A stretch of DNA of 64,000 nt, taken from contig CAZHOJ010000003.1 of the NCBI GenBank assembly GCA_964534125.1, positions 282,741 to 346,740 on the forward strand, written 5' to 3'. Shown here in pieces: positions 1-7,946 of this stretch. The notes under the pieces are model-generated. The model was not told where the DNA came from, did not search any database, and saw nothing but the letters and a program-made list of their open reading frames with translations. Source of the stretch: 2-02-FULL-55-14 sp964534125. GTDB taxonomy: Bacteria; Bacteroidota; Ignavibacteria; UBA10030. Position 1 is the stretch's first letter. The number at the start of each line of letters is the position of its first letter. The position numbers and the translations under genes were made by a program.

Positions 1-297
1 TACACCGGGACGATGTTCCCGGAACGTTACCGCAACGGCATCTTCGTCGCCGAGCATGGTTCCTGGAACCGGTCGGTACCCGACGGATACAGAGTGACCT
101 TCATTCCCGTCACGAACGGAAAGGCCGGGAAACCGGAAGTGTTTGCGGAAGGTTGGCTGGATGGCTCAACGGCCTGGGGACGTCCTGTGGATGTGGAGGT
201 CCTGCCGGACGGATCGTTGCTGATATCGGACGATAAGGGTGATGCGATCTACCGGGTGACATATCGGGAGGAAGAAGCAGTACGCAGTAGGCAGTAG
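1..297 (+). CDS. PQQ-dependent sugar dehydrogenase, C-terminal fragment
   Basis: The reading frame is already open at the window edge, so this is the last 98 residues of a longer gene. The pattern NGIFVAEHGSWNR, then GRPVDVEVLPDGSLLISDD and a final AIYRVTY, is the last blade of the soluble glucose/sorbosone dehydrogenase beta-propeller. That family oxidises sugars in the periplasm using pyrroloquinoline quinone. The PQQ- and calcium-binding residues lie mostly upstream and cannot be checked here. The last residues (AVRSRQ) and the stop codon are encoded by the start of a 7-bp repeat array, so the native C-terminus has probably been replaced or extended. The family call is fairly secure; the substrate is not. 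Confidence 0.8.
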   Translation, partial: YTGTMFPERYRNGIFVAEHGSWNRSVPDGYRVTFIPVTNGKAGKPEVFAEGWLDGSTAWGRPVDVEVLPDGSLLISDDKGDAIYRVTYREEEAVRSRQ

Positions 298-325
298 GCA
301 GAGGTCAGAAATCGGAGGTCAGATA
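277..325. repeat. degenerate heptanucleotide repeat array
   Basis: Seven consecutive 7-bp units start at 277, following the pattern GCAGTAG or TCAGANA. The array begins inside the upstream gene and supplies its stop codon. A second, less regular run of the same kind covers about 350-400. No promoter is evident in the 148 bp before the next gene. Confidence 0.8.
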
Positions 326-444
326 CAGGAAGAGGGCGTTTGCAGGTTATTGCCTGACTACTGAAATCTGTCTTCTGTCATACTCTCCTTGTTTCTCTGC
401 TCAGCTATCAATAGGTTACACCATCTTTGAAGAGCAGGAAGGCC

Positions 445-636
445 ATGGGAACGAAGAAACGAACACCAGTCACGCCAGCATCACCACGAAAGCGATCGAC
501 GCGGTCCGGGGCAACGAAGTCAACTCCACCTGTTGCGCCTCCGGCGCCTCCAGCTGAAGAAGGAGAGATCCAGACGAAGGTCCTGGATACGCTTCTTTCC
601 GTCGTCAAGCGTCTGCGGAAATCGCTCGGTTCCTGA
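445..636 (+). CDS. small basic hypothetical protein
   Basis: This is a 63-residue protein. Its first 35 residues are rich in Lys, Arg, Ser, Thr and Pro; an Ala/Pro linker and an amphipathic helix (IQTKVLDTLLSVVKRLRKSL) follow. The ATG at 445 is chosen because AGGAAGG lies just upstream; an in-frame TTG at 427 is possible. The basic tail resembles those of small nucleic-acid-binding or chromatin-like proteins, but I recognise no family. A strong hairpin 45 bp downstream supports a real transcription unit. Overlapping minus-strand frames are less convincing because they lack a ribosome site. Confidence 0.45.
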   Translation: MGTKKRTPVTPASPRKRSTRSGATKSTPPVAPPAPPAEEGEIQTKVLDTLLSVVKRLRKSLGS

Positions 637-680
637 ATCCGCCGTCGGCCGGATAGACACTTTGGTCCCGGCGAAAATAA

Positions 681-711
681 ATGAGCAAGGCAGATGATCC
701 GCCTTGCTCAT
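681..711. terminator. hairpin terminator between convergent genes
   Basis: A perfect 11-bp inverted repeat (ATGAGCAAGGC and its complement) closes a 9-nt loop. It lies between the small basic gene and the Lys/Glu/Met-rich gene on the opposite strand, so it can serve both. There is no T-tract, as in several other hairpins of this window. Confidence 0.7.
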
Positions 712-751
712 TCACATGTGTGCCTCCCGAGGAGAGGCCGAACGAGGACCG

Positions 752-1180
752 CTACTGGTCCTTCTTCTTCTTCACTTCCTCTTTCTTCTTCTCGTCATCC
801 TTCTTCATCTGCTCCTCCTTCATCTTCTTCTCTCCCATCTTCTCCATCTTCTCCGCTTTCTTGTCCATCATTTCACCCTTCTTCTCCATCTTCTCCCCCT
901 TCTTCTCCATCATCTCGGCCTTCTTCTGCATTTCCTCCCCCTTCTTGACCATCTCTTCGTTCCCCTCTTCCTTCCCCTTCTTCTGAAGCATCTCGCCCTT
1001 CTTCTTCATCTCCTCTGCCTTATCCTGCACCGCCTCGCCCTTCGCTTCCATCTTCTCACCCTTCTTCTCCATCATCTGCTCCTTCTTCGCCTCTTTCTTC
1101 ACATCCTTCTCCTGCGCTGATGCCGGCTGGAGGACCAGCATCGCGAACGCAACGACCAGGAATCCTGTGATGACTCTCAT
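752..1180 (-). CDS. secreted Lys/Glu/Met-rich low-complexity protein
   Basis: The protein has 142 residues. The start at 1180 is preceded by GGAG and begins a clear signal peptide (MRVITGFLVVAFAMLVLQPASAQ). After cleavage nearly the whole chain is Lys, Glu and Met with some Gly, Ala, Asp and Gln, arranged as irregular 7-8 residue units of the type MEKKGEK. There are no aromatic residues in the mature part. It should form a long, highly charged helix or stay disordered in the periplasm or outside the cell. The many methionines could bind soft metals, but that is speculation. It lies 92 bp downstream of the epimerase gene on the same strand and may be cotranscribed. Confidence 0.7.
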   Translation of the reverse strand: MRVITGFLVVAFAMLVLQPASAQEKDVKKEAKKEQMMEKKGEKMEAKGEAVQDKAEEMKKKGEMLQKKGKEEGNEEMVKKGEEMQKKAEMMEKKGEKMEKKGEMMDKKAEKMEKMGEKKMKEEQMKKDDEKKKEEVKKKKDQ

Positions 1181-1272
1181 AGTCACTCTCCTTGTGGTGT
1201 GGAACAACATGGCAGCATGGCCACTGCAAACCCATGCGACGATACCACTTCTCTGCTTCAAATACCAGACAG

Positions 1273-2223
1273 CTATACGGTGGCCGCCCCGGCTTGTTTC
1301 AGATACCACTGCACCGTTCGTTCCAGCCCCGTTTCGATAGGAGTTGCGCGTACCCCGAAAGCCTGCCGGATCCGCCTGTCGTCCACAACAAAATCCTCAG
1401 TAAACTCATACATCATCTCGACCGTTTCCCGAGCAGGCGCAATGAACAGGCCGGCGAGGCGCATCATGAAAGGTGTAATGATACTCATTCTCGATTCGGC
1501 ACCAAGGATGCGGGCAGCTTCTTCGATTATTTTTCCCTGTGTCCAGGGGGCAGCATGCGGCGCGATCCACACCTTTCCGGCTGCATCTGTATGGGTTCCA
1601 ATGATTGCTGCCGCCGTTCCAACGTCCTCGATGTATGCTACCGAATGGAGCTTGTCCTTCGCCCCGCTTATCTGAGCTTTCTTCCCCTTCACCAGATTTC
1701 CGAAGACCATTTCTCCCATTGCTGACCCGAGGACTCCGGGACCATAGTAATCGCTCGAGCGAAGGGTGGTCGCCTCCACGTCTCCTCTGCGGTGAGCATC
1801 CAGGACCTCCTGTGCCATGCGGGCACGCAGCGCCCCCTTCTTCGACCGTGGCTCGACCGGAGAGTCCTCTGTCATCGGGCCCGATGAGTCATACATGTAG
1901 AGGTTCTCGACCGAGACATACCGAGCACCCGCCGCCTTTGCCGCGGCAAGTGCTCCGGCCTGCAGGGAGGGAAAGAATTCGTGCCATTGGTGATACTCAG
2001 GGTTCAGTGCCTGATACACCACCGACGCACCGCGCGCTGCGTCCTTCGCTGCGGACAGGTCTGTGACGTCGGCAGCGACGATCTCTGCATCAGCAGGCAT
2101 CAGGGATGGCCGCTTGCCTGACCGGTTCACGGCACGGATGGGGATATTCTGCTCACGAAGGGAGCGTGCGATCCAGCATCCGACGGGACCCGTCCCGAAG
2201 ATAACATGCAGATTGCTGGCCAT
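1273..2223 (-). CDS. NAD(P)-dependent epimerase/dehydratase-like protein
   Basis: This 316-residue protein belongs to the extended short-chain dehydrogenase superfamily. The Rossmann motif GTGPVG is at residues 10-15, followed by an acidic/basic switch (AVNRSGKRP) that favours NADP, and a VSVENLYMYDSS segment where related enzymes carry the active-site tyrosine. The usual YxxxK pair is not clear, so it may be a divergent nucleotide-sugar or NmrA-type oxidoreductase. The start at 2223 is preceded by GAGGAA at good spacing; a longer frame to 2256 lacks a ribosome site. No neighbouring gene suggests a substrate. Confidence 0.8.
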   Translation of the reverse strand: MASNLHVIFGTGPVGCWIARSLREQNIPIRAVNRSGKRPSLMPADAEIVAADVTDLSAAKDAARGASVVYQALNPEYHQWHEFFPSLQAGALAAAKAAGARYVSVENLYMYDSSGPMTEDSPVEPRSKKGALRARMAQEVLDAHRRGDVEATTLRSSDYYGPGVLGSAMGEMVFGNLVKGKKAQISGAKDKLHSVAYIEDVGTAAAIIGTHTDAAGKVWIAPHAAPWTQGKIIEEAARILGAESRMSIITPFMMRLAGLFIAPARETVEMMYEFTEDFVVDDRRIRQAFGVRATPIETGLERTVQWYLKQAGAATV

Positions 2224-2384
2224 ATGGTTCCTCAGAATGATCTGTACGAGCGACACGCGAGACGAACATTCTGCAAATATACGAAGCTGTCATGGTCCGA
2301 ACCAGCGTGTTTCAGGTCACGATGGTGATCGGGAACATGCCGTCTGTTCTGACGCGTGCGTATCCTGCATGTGGACATTGAACC

Positions 2385-2777
2385 ATGCTTTACGAGTGCA
2401 GACATACTATCAACGATGAAGGCCCGTACAAGCTGCGATGGTTCCACAGCTCTTTCTTCGATCTCGATGTGTGGCTGGCTCCGGACGGATCAATCCATAG
2501 CTTCCTGCTCTCCTACAACAAGCCCAGGGACGAGCACGCTATCGCCTGGAGCACGGGCTCGGGATTTCTGCATCATAAGGTCGATGACGGCGAAGGCCGG
2601 CCCGGGAAACACAAATCATCCCCACTATTGCTCGCCAACGGTGACGTGGACGTCCCGCACCTTGCGGAGCGGTTCCGTCAGGAAAGCCGGGATATATCTC
2701 CGACCATCGCGGACTTCATCCTGCGGACGATCCTGACCCTGCCGAAACCCCCTCCCCGGCCTGAGATGAGGTTCTGA
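2385..2777 (+). CDS. conserved-looking hypothetical protein
   Basis: This is a 130-residue soluble protein with no signal peptide or membrane segment. The pattern FFDLDVWLAPDGSIHSFLLSY, followed by HKVDDGEGRPGKHKSSPLLL, looks like a compact alpha/beta domain with conserved acidic positions (DVW, VDDGE). I recognise no named family. There is no strong ribosome site; the ATG is the only plausible start. It ends 76 bp before the glycosyltransferase gene on the same strand. Confidence 0.6.
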   Translation: MLYECRHTINDEGPYKLRWFHSSFFDLDVWLAPDGSIHSFLLSYNKPRDEHAIAWSTGSGFLHHKVDDGEGRPGKHKSSPLLLANGDVDVPHLAERFRQESRDISPTIADFILRTILTLPKPPPRPEMRF

Positions 2778-2853
2778 AGTTCCCGCTGGCGATTTGCATC
2801 ATTGGACCGTACTATCGTAGAGTCCGTGACCACTACGACTACGGTGTCGACCG

Positions 2854-4458
2854 ATGCAGGCAACGTCCTTTCGTCGCAATCTGTTCGTCCTTCTTCTCGG
2901 CCTCCACGGCCTCTTCGCGCTGTTCTGGATCTCACGCCTGAGCACGGCGATCGATGATCAGCGGTACTACACCCTGTTCGACGACGCCATGGTCTCCATG
3001 CGGTATGCAAAGAACCTGGCCGATGGGAACGGACTTGTGTGGAACGCAGGAGGTGAGAAGGTCGAAGGATTCTCGAATCCCCTCTGGACCTTTGCGATGG
3101 CCGGCGCCCACCTGCTCGGGCTGCCGGCGCGGCATGTCAGCCTGGTGATCCAGCTGCTGTCGGTCGGCCTGATGACCGGCACGCTCGTGTTCGTGCGGAA
3201 GATCGTCCTCCTGTTCGACCGGGAGGAGTCATACACACCCCATATTGCCGTGGTCCTCACGGCGTTCTATCTCCCGCTCCAATACTGGGGCATTCATGGC
3301 ATGGAAGTGCATGCCCAGACCTTCCTGCTGGCTGTCGGCACGTATCTGATCCTCAAGGGAACGTTCAGGGACAGTGATCGCCACTTTTTTCACATTGTGC
3401 TTTTCATTGTTCCGTGGGTCCGGCTCGACTTCGTCGTTCCGTTCCTCGCCCTCCTTGGCGGCGCATGGCTCATCGACCGCAGGTCGAACACCCGTTCAGT
3501 GCTCGTCGGCATCGCCGTTCTCTGCGGAAGCGTCGCGGTCCAGACGGGGGCGCGATGGCTGTACTATGGCGACATCGTTCCCAACACGTTCCATCTGAAA
3601 CTGTCGGATATCCCCCTCCTCCTGCGGTTCTCTGAAGGAAGCGCTGCGGTCATCTCATTCCTCGCCGGCGTCGGCCCGCTGCTTGTCGCTCTTGCGCTTG
3701 CCTCCCCCTGGCTGAAGCGGGCCAGGCCGCTGCATCTTCTGCTGCTCATCCTGGCTGCACAGCTGGCATATACGATCTACATCGGCGGTGACAGCTGGGA
3801 GAGGTTCGGGGGGAGCAATCGTTTCATATCGGTGCAGATGCCTCTCTTCTTCTGTCTGGTCGCTCTCGCCGGGGTCCATGTCTTCAGGCTGGTCCTTTCG
3901 TCTCGCAGTACCGGCATCGGGCTGGGGAGCGTCGCAACTGCCGTTCTCGTCGTTGTGACGGGCCTCTGGATGATGCACAGAGAGACGCTCTGGCAGGACG
4001 GCGATTACCTTATGCTGCGTACGCAGCCGTACCACATCGTCGAACACCGGAATCATGTGCGGAAGGCGGTGGCACTCGAGAAAGGGATCACGAAGGAGGC
4101 GAAGGTAGCTGTCGTGTGGGCAGGCATCGTGCCATACTTCATTGACAATGAGTGCATCGATATTCTCGGTAAGAACGATCCCCGCATCGCCCGGCTGGCG
4201 GGGACTCCGCCGTCAGCAGCCTCACCCGGACCGTACGAGCCGGGACACGTCAAAGTCGACTATGCGTATTCGATCGGTGAGCTCCGGCCGGATGTGATCG
4301 TCGAGCTATGGAACAGGAAGGAAGAAGCATTTGCGGCGATGGGAGAAGACTACATGCGGGGGACGATTGGCGGACAGGCGTTCTACTTCCGGAAGGGGTC
4401 GCCGGAGGTGCGGTGGGATAACGTGCACGATGTTGAGCCCATCGTGCCTGATGAATAG
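2854..4458 (+). CDS. GT-C type integral membrane glycosyltransferase
   Basis: The protein has 534 residues and about nine to ten predicted membrane segments, with a hydrophilic C-terminal domain from about residue 390. The first outer loop has the acidic pair DDAMVSMRYAKNL (Asp43, Asp44), followed by VEGFSNPLWT. This pattern is typical of lipid-phosphate-sugar-dependent GT-C enzymes related to the mycobacterial arabinosyltransferase AftB and similar wall or envelope transferases. These use polyprenyl-phosphate sugars and act on the outer face of the inner membrane. The motif GDIVPNTFHLK also recurs in this group. Donor and acceptor are unknown. It is the last gene before a repeat-filled intergenic region. 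Confidence 0.7.
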   Translation: MQATSFRRNLFVLLLGLHGLFALFWISRLSTAIDDQRYYTLFDDAMVSMRYAKNLADGNGLVWNAGGEKVEGFSNPLWTFAMAGAHLLGLPARHVSLVIQLLSVGLMTGTLVFVRKIVLLFDREESYTPHIAVVLTAFYLPLQYWGIHGMEVHAQTFLLAVGTYLILKGTFRDSDRHFFHIVLFIVPWVRLDFVVPFLALLGGAWLIDRRSNTRSVLVGIAVLCGSVAVQTGARWLYYGDIVPNTFHLKLSDIPLLLRFSEGSAAVISFLAGVGPLLVALALASPWLKRARPLHLLLLILAAQLAYTIYIGGDSWERFGGSNRFISVQMPLFFCLVALAGVHVFRLVLSSRSTGIGLGSVATAVLVVVTGLWMMHRETLWQDGDYLMLRTQPYHIVEHRNHVRKAVALEKGITKEAKVAVVWAGIVPYFIDNECIDILGKNDPRIARLAGTPPSAASPGPYEPGHVKVDYAYSIGELRPDVIVELWNRKEEAFAAMGEDYMRGTIGGQAFYFRKGSPEVRWDNVHDVEPIVPDE

Positions 4459-4465
4459 CAGGTGG

Positions 4466-4690
4466 ATCCTAGGAATAGTCCCGGGTGACTTTCAACTGCC
4501 AAGCGATCAACTGCCAATGAACAGATGACTGCTAACCGTCAGTTGTCAAACAGAATGGTTTTGGATTACACAACCCTATTGGTAGTTCTCTTTTGGGCAG
4601 TTGGCAGTCAGTGACAATTGAGCATTGTCAATTGGCAGTTACCCGAAGGTCGACTTCATGCTGCTCCCGCTTCCTCCTGCCTGCTGATAC
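4466..4690. repeat. intergenic degenerate heptamer repeats
   Basis: The space between convergent genes is almost wholly built from 7-bp units such as CTGCCAA, GCAGTTG and TTGTCAA in both orientations, so complementary stretches can fold on each other. No gene or promoter is visible. Confidence 0.65.
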
Positions 4691-4693
4691 TGC

Positions 4694-5254
4694 CTACTGA
4701 TCTTCTCCCTTTACCGGAACCGCAAAGCTTCCCACCCCGCCCCCCACGTCCGACACACGATATTCATCCGACAGATTAAAGGCAGCCAGCGCTTCAGAGA
4801 TCTGTTTGGCTGCCCCCTTTATCTCATGTACGGTCCTCGCCGCGACTGACGGGTCAGCAGTACCTCCGGAGAGGGCATCTGCCTTCATCATGATGATCTC
4901 GAGGGGATTGTTCACCTTGTCCTGCACACCCCTGATGACCTCGTGAAGCGTCTTCACCTGGATGTGTTTGGTCTCGAGCTCTGAATGTGCATGCAGCCTG
5001 CGGCTCTCGGATTCATGCAACCGGGACCGATATTCGATGACTTTGACGAGCGAAAAGGCCAGGAGCCAGAGAAACGGCACCGCAATGAAGGTCTCATAGA
5101 CGCGGATGAAGCTTGCATCCCCTGTCTTGACCAGCCAGAAGAAACGGATGATGCAGAGGAAGAGGTAAGAATAAATGATATATCCGGAAAGCGTAGCAGG
5201 ATAGCGAACGACGAATGCTTTCAGGCTTTTCCAGAGCTCGCGTAGGGACCTCAT
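4694..5254 (-). CDS. two-TM membrane protein with degenerate histidine-kinase dimerization helix
   Basis: This protein has 186 residues. Two hydrophobic segments at about 20-40 and 53-73 are followed by a coiled-coil linker rich in Glu, Ser and Arg. Next comes a helix with the core VQDKVNNPLEIIMMKADAL, which matches the HisKA X-box (typically HDINNPL-type) except that the phosphoacceptor His is Gln. There is no ATPase domain; the protein ends about 70 residues later. The start at 5254 has GGAGA upstream; the longer frame does not. It could be a dimerizing regulator of a kinase, or a remnant. It is transcribed away from the esterase gene. Confidence 0.6.
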   Translation of the reverse strand: MRSLRELWKSLKAFVVRYPATLSGYIIYSYLFLCIIRFFWLVKTGDASFIRVYETFIAVPFLWLLAFSLVKVIEYRSRLHESESRRLHAHSELETKHIQVKTLHEVIRGVQDKVNNPLEIIMMKADALSGGTADPSVAARTVHEIKGAAKQISEALAAFNLSDEYRVSDVGGGVGSFAVPVKGEDQ

Positions 5255-5362
5255 AGGTGTTCTCCGTGGATCGGAATGTGTCCGGCAATTCGATGAGCAT
5301 TCCAATATATAGCACGCTTCGTTCCCCTGCGAGCGCCGGAACTGTTCCCGCATCATGTTGAA

Positions 5363-5395
5363 TTCTCAGCAACGGGAATGCCAATATCGTATACT
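5363..5395 (+). promoter_or_regulatory. putative promoter with TTCTCAG-N4-GGGAAT box
   Basis: The 17-mer TTCTCAGCAACGGGAAT (5363-5379) is followed after 10 bp by TATACT (5390-5395), 48 bp before the esterase start. The same 17-mer with the same 10-bp spacing to TATATT occurs at 44682. The box contains an imperfect dyad, TTCTC-N6-GGGAA. It may be an activator site or an alternative -35 region. Confidence 0.55.
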
Positions 5396-5442
5396 AGGGC
5401 GTCCCTTATCCATCTCGGCACCGGCCTACAACGGAGGATTCC

Positions 5443-6741
5443 ATGAAGGCTTCGTTCCTGCTCGTCCTCGCAGCCAGTTCGCTTTGCGTCGCCCAGCAAC
5501 GATATGCTGATTCCCTCTTTGCAGTTCAACAGACCGACACGAACCTCGTCTATGCAACGGCTCCTCAGCTTCAATCGCCATACGCCGGCGAGAGTGCCAC
5601 CCAGAGCACTAGCCTGAAAATGCATGTGTTCCAACCGGCGGGCGACACGGAGCAGGAGCGGCCGATGCTGCTTTGTTTTCATGGCGGTGCGTTCGTCAGC
5701 GGGAACAAAGAGCATGATGACATGCTGGCCTTCTGCAGGACCTTCGCGGCGAAGGGGTACGTGACCGCGACCGTTCAATACCGGCTGGGCATGAACGCCA
5801 CCAGCGCCGTCAGTGGTACTCGCTCTGTCTATCGGGCACTTCAGGACGGCCGGGCGGCCATCCGATACGCAAAGGCCCATGCATCGACGTTCGGGATCGA
5901 TACCTCGAGAGTCTTCATGCTCGGGAGCAGCGCCGGCGCTTTCATCGGCCTCCAGGCGATCTATATGAACACGTCGGCGGAAAAGCCTGCCGCCGCAGGA
6001 CATATTTCCCATATGCCTCCGACGCTCGACGACGGTCCCGACCTCGGCGGACTGGATGCGATAGAGTCATCGTTGACCGGATTCGGCCAGCCGGCTGCCG
6101 TCATCTCCTTGTGGGGTGCCGTTCAGGATACCGTGCTTATTACCCCGACCGACGTAACGCCCGTACTTCTGGTGCATGGCACCGCCGACAACATCGTTCC
6201 GTTCGGCGTGGGCTCGCCGTTCAACCTCACATCGCTTCCCGCCACATACGGCAGCAGCCCCATCCATGAGCGTCTGATGAACCTCGGCTTTCCCCATGAG
6301 ACATACTTCGTCCCAGGAGAGGGGCATGAATTCTACGGGGTCTCCAACGGCATGTGGAATCCGGCACCGAATGCATACTGGGACACGGTGGTCACGCGAG
6401 TCACGGAGTTCCTGCTTCCAAAGGTCACTTCAGTGAAGGAGGCGTATTCCAATGACATTCCGGGAATGTTCGTGCTGGACCAGAACTTTCCGAATCCGTT
6501 CAATCCCTCGACCAGGATCTCCTTCCAACTTCCAATTGCTTCTCATGTTTCGCTCGCCGTGTATGATCTCCTCGGACGCGAGGTGGATGTGCTCCTTGAC
6601 AGCAGGATGCCAGCGGGAGCCCACACGGCGGTCTGGAACGCAGCGCGCATGCCAACCGGCATGTATCTCTGCAAACTGACAGCGACGGCGCTGGATGGAT
6701 CAACAGCATCCGGGATCAGAAGAATGGTCCTCCTTCGCTAG
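5443..6741 (+). CDS. secreted alpha/beta-hydrolase esterase with T9SS sorting domain
   Basis: The protein has 432 residues, with a signal peptide ending near VAQQ. The carboxylesterase/BD-FAE-type core has the oxyanion motif HGGAF (80-84), nucleophile motif GSSAG (Ser163), the acid in HGTADNIVP (Asp249) and the histidine in GEGHEF (His295), so the catalytic set looks complete. Residues 345-432 form a type A T9SS sorting domain (NFPNPFNPSTRISF, then LLGREV, then RMVLLR). Export across the outer membrane is therefore expected. GGAGG precedes the ATG. Bases 6523-6543 inside the sorting domain are three 7-bp repeat units. A paralogous esterase is at 15118-17358. Confidence 0.85.
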   Translation: MKASFLLVLAASSLCVAQQRYADSLFAVQQTDTNLVYATAPQLQSPYAGESATQSTSLKMHVFQPAGDTEQERPMLLCFHGGAFVSGNKEHDDMLAFCRTFAAKGYVTATVQYRLGMNATSAVSGTRSVYRALQDGRAAIRYAKAHASTFGIDTSRVFMLGSSAGAFIGLQAIYMNTSAEKPAAAGHISHMPPTLDDGPDLGGLDAIESSLTGFGQPAAVISLWGAVQDTVLITPTDVTPVLLVHGTADNIVPFGVGSPFNLTSLPATYGSSPIHERLMNLGFPHETYFVPGEGHEFYGVSNGMWNPAPNAYWDTVVTRVTEFLLPKVTSVKEAYSNDIPGMFVLDQNFPNPFNPSTRISFQLPIASHVSLAVYDLLGREVDVLLDSRMPAGAHTAVWNAARMPTGMYLCKLTATALDGSTASGIRRMVLLR

Positions 6742-6756
6742 GGATTTCTCGCACAC

Positions 6757-6773
6757 ATTCCCAACTCTGAGAA
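6757..6773 (-). promoter_or_regulatory. reverse-strand copy of the TTCTCAG-N4-GGGAA box
   Basis: Read on the minus strand, this site is TTCTCAGAGTTGGGAAT, matching the boxes at 5363 and 44682 outside the four central bases. It lies 50 bp before the first structured RNA candidate. Confidence 0.4.
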
Positions 6774-6823
6774 TGCATGTTGATTTCCACACCCGGCTGA
6801 CGTACGTTTGCTAGACCTATAGT

Positions 6824-6906
6824 GCTCCCCGGAGACCGGGGACACAGGAAATTCTGAAGGCCTCTGGGGAGCGCATCTGCGTTCACGGAGGCCTTCAATT
6901 TTTTGG
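6824..6906 (+). ncRNA. structured RNA candidate, copy 1
   Basis: Hairpin 1 is CCCCGG-AGA-CCGGGG (6827-6841). A single-stranded segment ACACAGGAAATTCTGAA follows. Hairpin 2 has a 9-bp outer stem (6856-6864 with 6888-6896), an internal loop and a 6-bp inner stem with an ATCT loop (6869-6884), and is directly followed by a run of six T. A second copy at 44721 keeps the layout and the linker while changing paired bases in a compensatory way. The last hairpin plus T-tract is an intrinsic terminator, so this could be a small RNA or the 3' end of the esterase transcript. A TATAGT at 6818 is too close to be certain as its promoter. No known riboswitch family is recognised. Confidence 0.55.
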
Positions 6907-6940
6907 ACCACTTTTGCAGGAGACCATCTCAAGAATACAT

Positions 6941-7014
6941 ACCGCAGAGAACACAAAGAACACATGATCGATCCTCCCTCAATTCTGCTTTCTCTGCGTT
7001 CTTTGTGGCAATTT
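6941..7014. repeat. dispersed GCAGAGA/ACAAAGAAC inverted repeat
   Basis: The left arm, CGCAGAGAACACAAAGAAC, is mirrored by TCTCTGCGTTCTTTGTGG on the right. Related elements lie at 33596-33715 and 36944-37057. It sits in the 290-bp space between the RNA candidate and the next gene; the rest of that space shows nothing recognisable. Confidence 0.55.
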
Positions 7015-7196
7015 CTTCTGCGCTGAGAAGGTTTGTATAGCAACACCCAGCAGGACACGGAGCAACATCCCAAACCACCTGAAGGATGCTTTGTGTCATA
7101 TCTGATCTCTGCGTGCTCCTGGACTTCCTTCCGCTTCCGAAGCCGTCCTCTCCCCTCCTTTCCAGCTGCTGAATGCCATTCTGAAAGTCGCCATCC

Positions 7197-7859
7197 ATGA
7201 ACAAGGAATCGTTGTTCCAAAGACTGATCCCGGAACAATACCGGAATCTCTATGCGGTTGCGTACTCGATCATATCCCTCCTCTCGATTCTTCTCTCAGT
7301 TCCGCGGATAGTCCGTGAAGCGGGAGGCCGCTCCGCTGGTATCGCCGCGGGCATTGTGTGGGGACTCCTGCTGATCGGTTCCGTTGTCTTCCTTATGGTG
7401 CGATGGAGCGATATCGCCCGATACCGGCGAAGATTGGTACAATCAAGCAATGTTCTTCTTGCCACGGGCTTCGTGCTTGCATCCGGCTGGATCGTGTACA
7501 CGAGCGGCTCCCCCGTCCGTCTGTTAGCCTGGCCAGCTGTGATCCTTTTCTTTGCGATGATGTTCATCGGCGGCTCCATGCTCTTGCTGTGGTTGGGCCA
7601 ACGCGAAGAACGAACGCTTGCGAACACCCTGAAAGACAGTTGTGCGCTTTTTCAGCAAACGTTCTTGAATGGAATAGCAGAGGCGATGAATGCAACGAAA
7701 GAGATGTATGGATTCGAGAGGTTCCATGCTGCGCTGGAGAAATGGCACGATCTGCCGGCAACGGCAATACGGGACAGGCTGCTAGCAGATGTGAAGGAGT
7801 TCACGGGAGCAGCAGCGCAGCATGATGATATGACGGTAGTGGTAGTCAGAGTTCTATAA
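7197..7859 (+). CDS. truncated SpoIIE-like paralog: membrane domain joined to phosphatase tail
   Basis: The protein has 220 residues. Four membrane segments (about 18-36, 48-68, 84-102, 108-133) are followed by a short linker and then only the last 60 residues of a SpoIIE/PP2C phosphatase domain (from GIAEAMNATKEMYGF to the HDDMTVVVV metal motif). The GGDF and DVSGK metal-binding parts are missing, so it cannot be an active phosphatase. Bases 7705-7765 are identical to 12663-12723 in the full-length gene downstream, indicating recent duplication, deletion or gene conversion. The frame is intact, so it may encode a membrane partner, or be a young pseudogene. It heads the partner-switching cluster. 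Confidence 0.65.
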   Translation: MNKESLFQRLIPEQYRNLYAVAYSIISLLSILLSVPRIVREAGGRSAGIAAGIVWGLLLIGSVVFLMVRWSDIARYRRRLVQSSNVLLATGFVLASGWIVYTSGSPVRLLAWPAVILFFAMMFIGGSMLLLWLGQREERTLANTLKDSCALFQQTFLNGIAEAMNATKEMYGFERFHAALEKWHDLPATAIRDRLLADVKEFTGAAAQHDDMTVVVVRVL

Positions 7860-7946
7860 TTGGGCATAGAGCTTTCAGCCAACGGAATCAGTCATCAAAG
7901 AGAATATTGACAACGGGGACCGTTCGGACATTCGAGAAAGGTCAAA

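Noticed and set aside
408..608. Minus-strand open frame overlapping the small basic gene
   Set aside because: No ribosome site, and the composition mirrors the plus-strand basic protein; the downstream hairpin fits the plus-strand gene equally well or better.
704..1120. Leu/His- and Phe/Ser-rich plus-strand frames over the Lys/Glu/Met-rich gene
   Set aside because: They are the complement of the low-complexity minus-strand gene, which has a signal peptide and a ribosome site.
6757..6906. Cyclic-di-GMP or other named riboswitch
   Set aside because: Hairpin order and the conserved linker do not match the consensus of any riboswitch class I can recall, so it is left unnamed.
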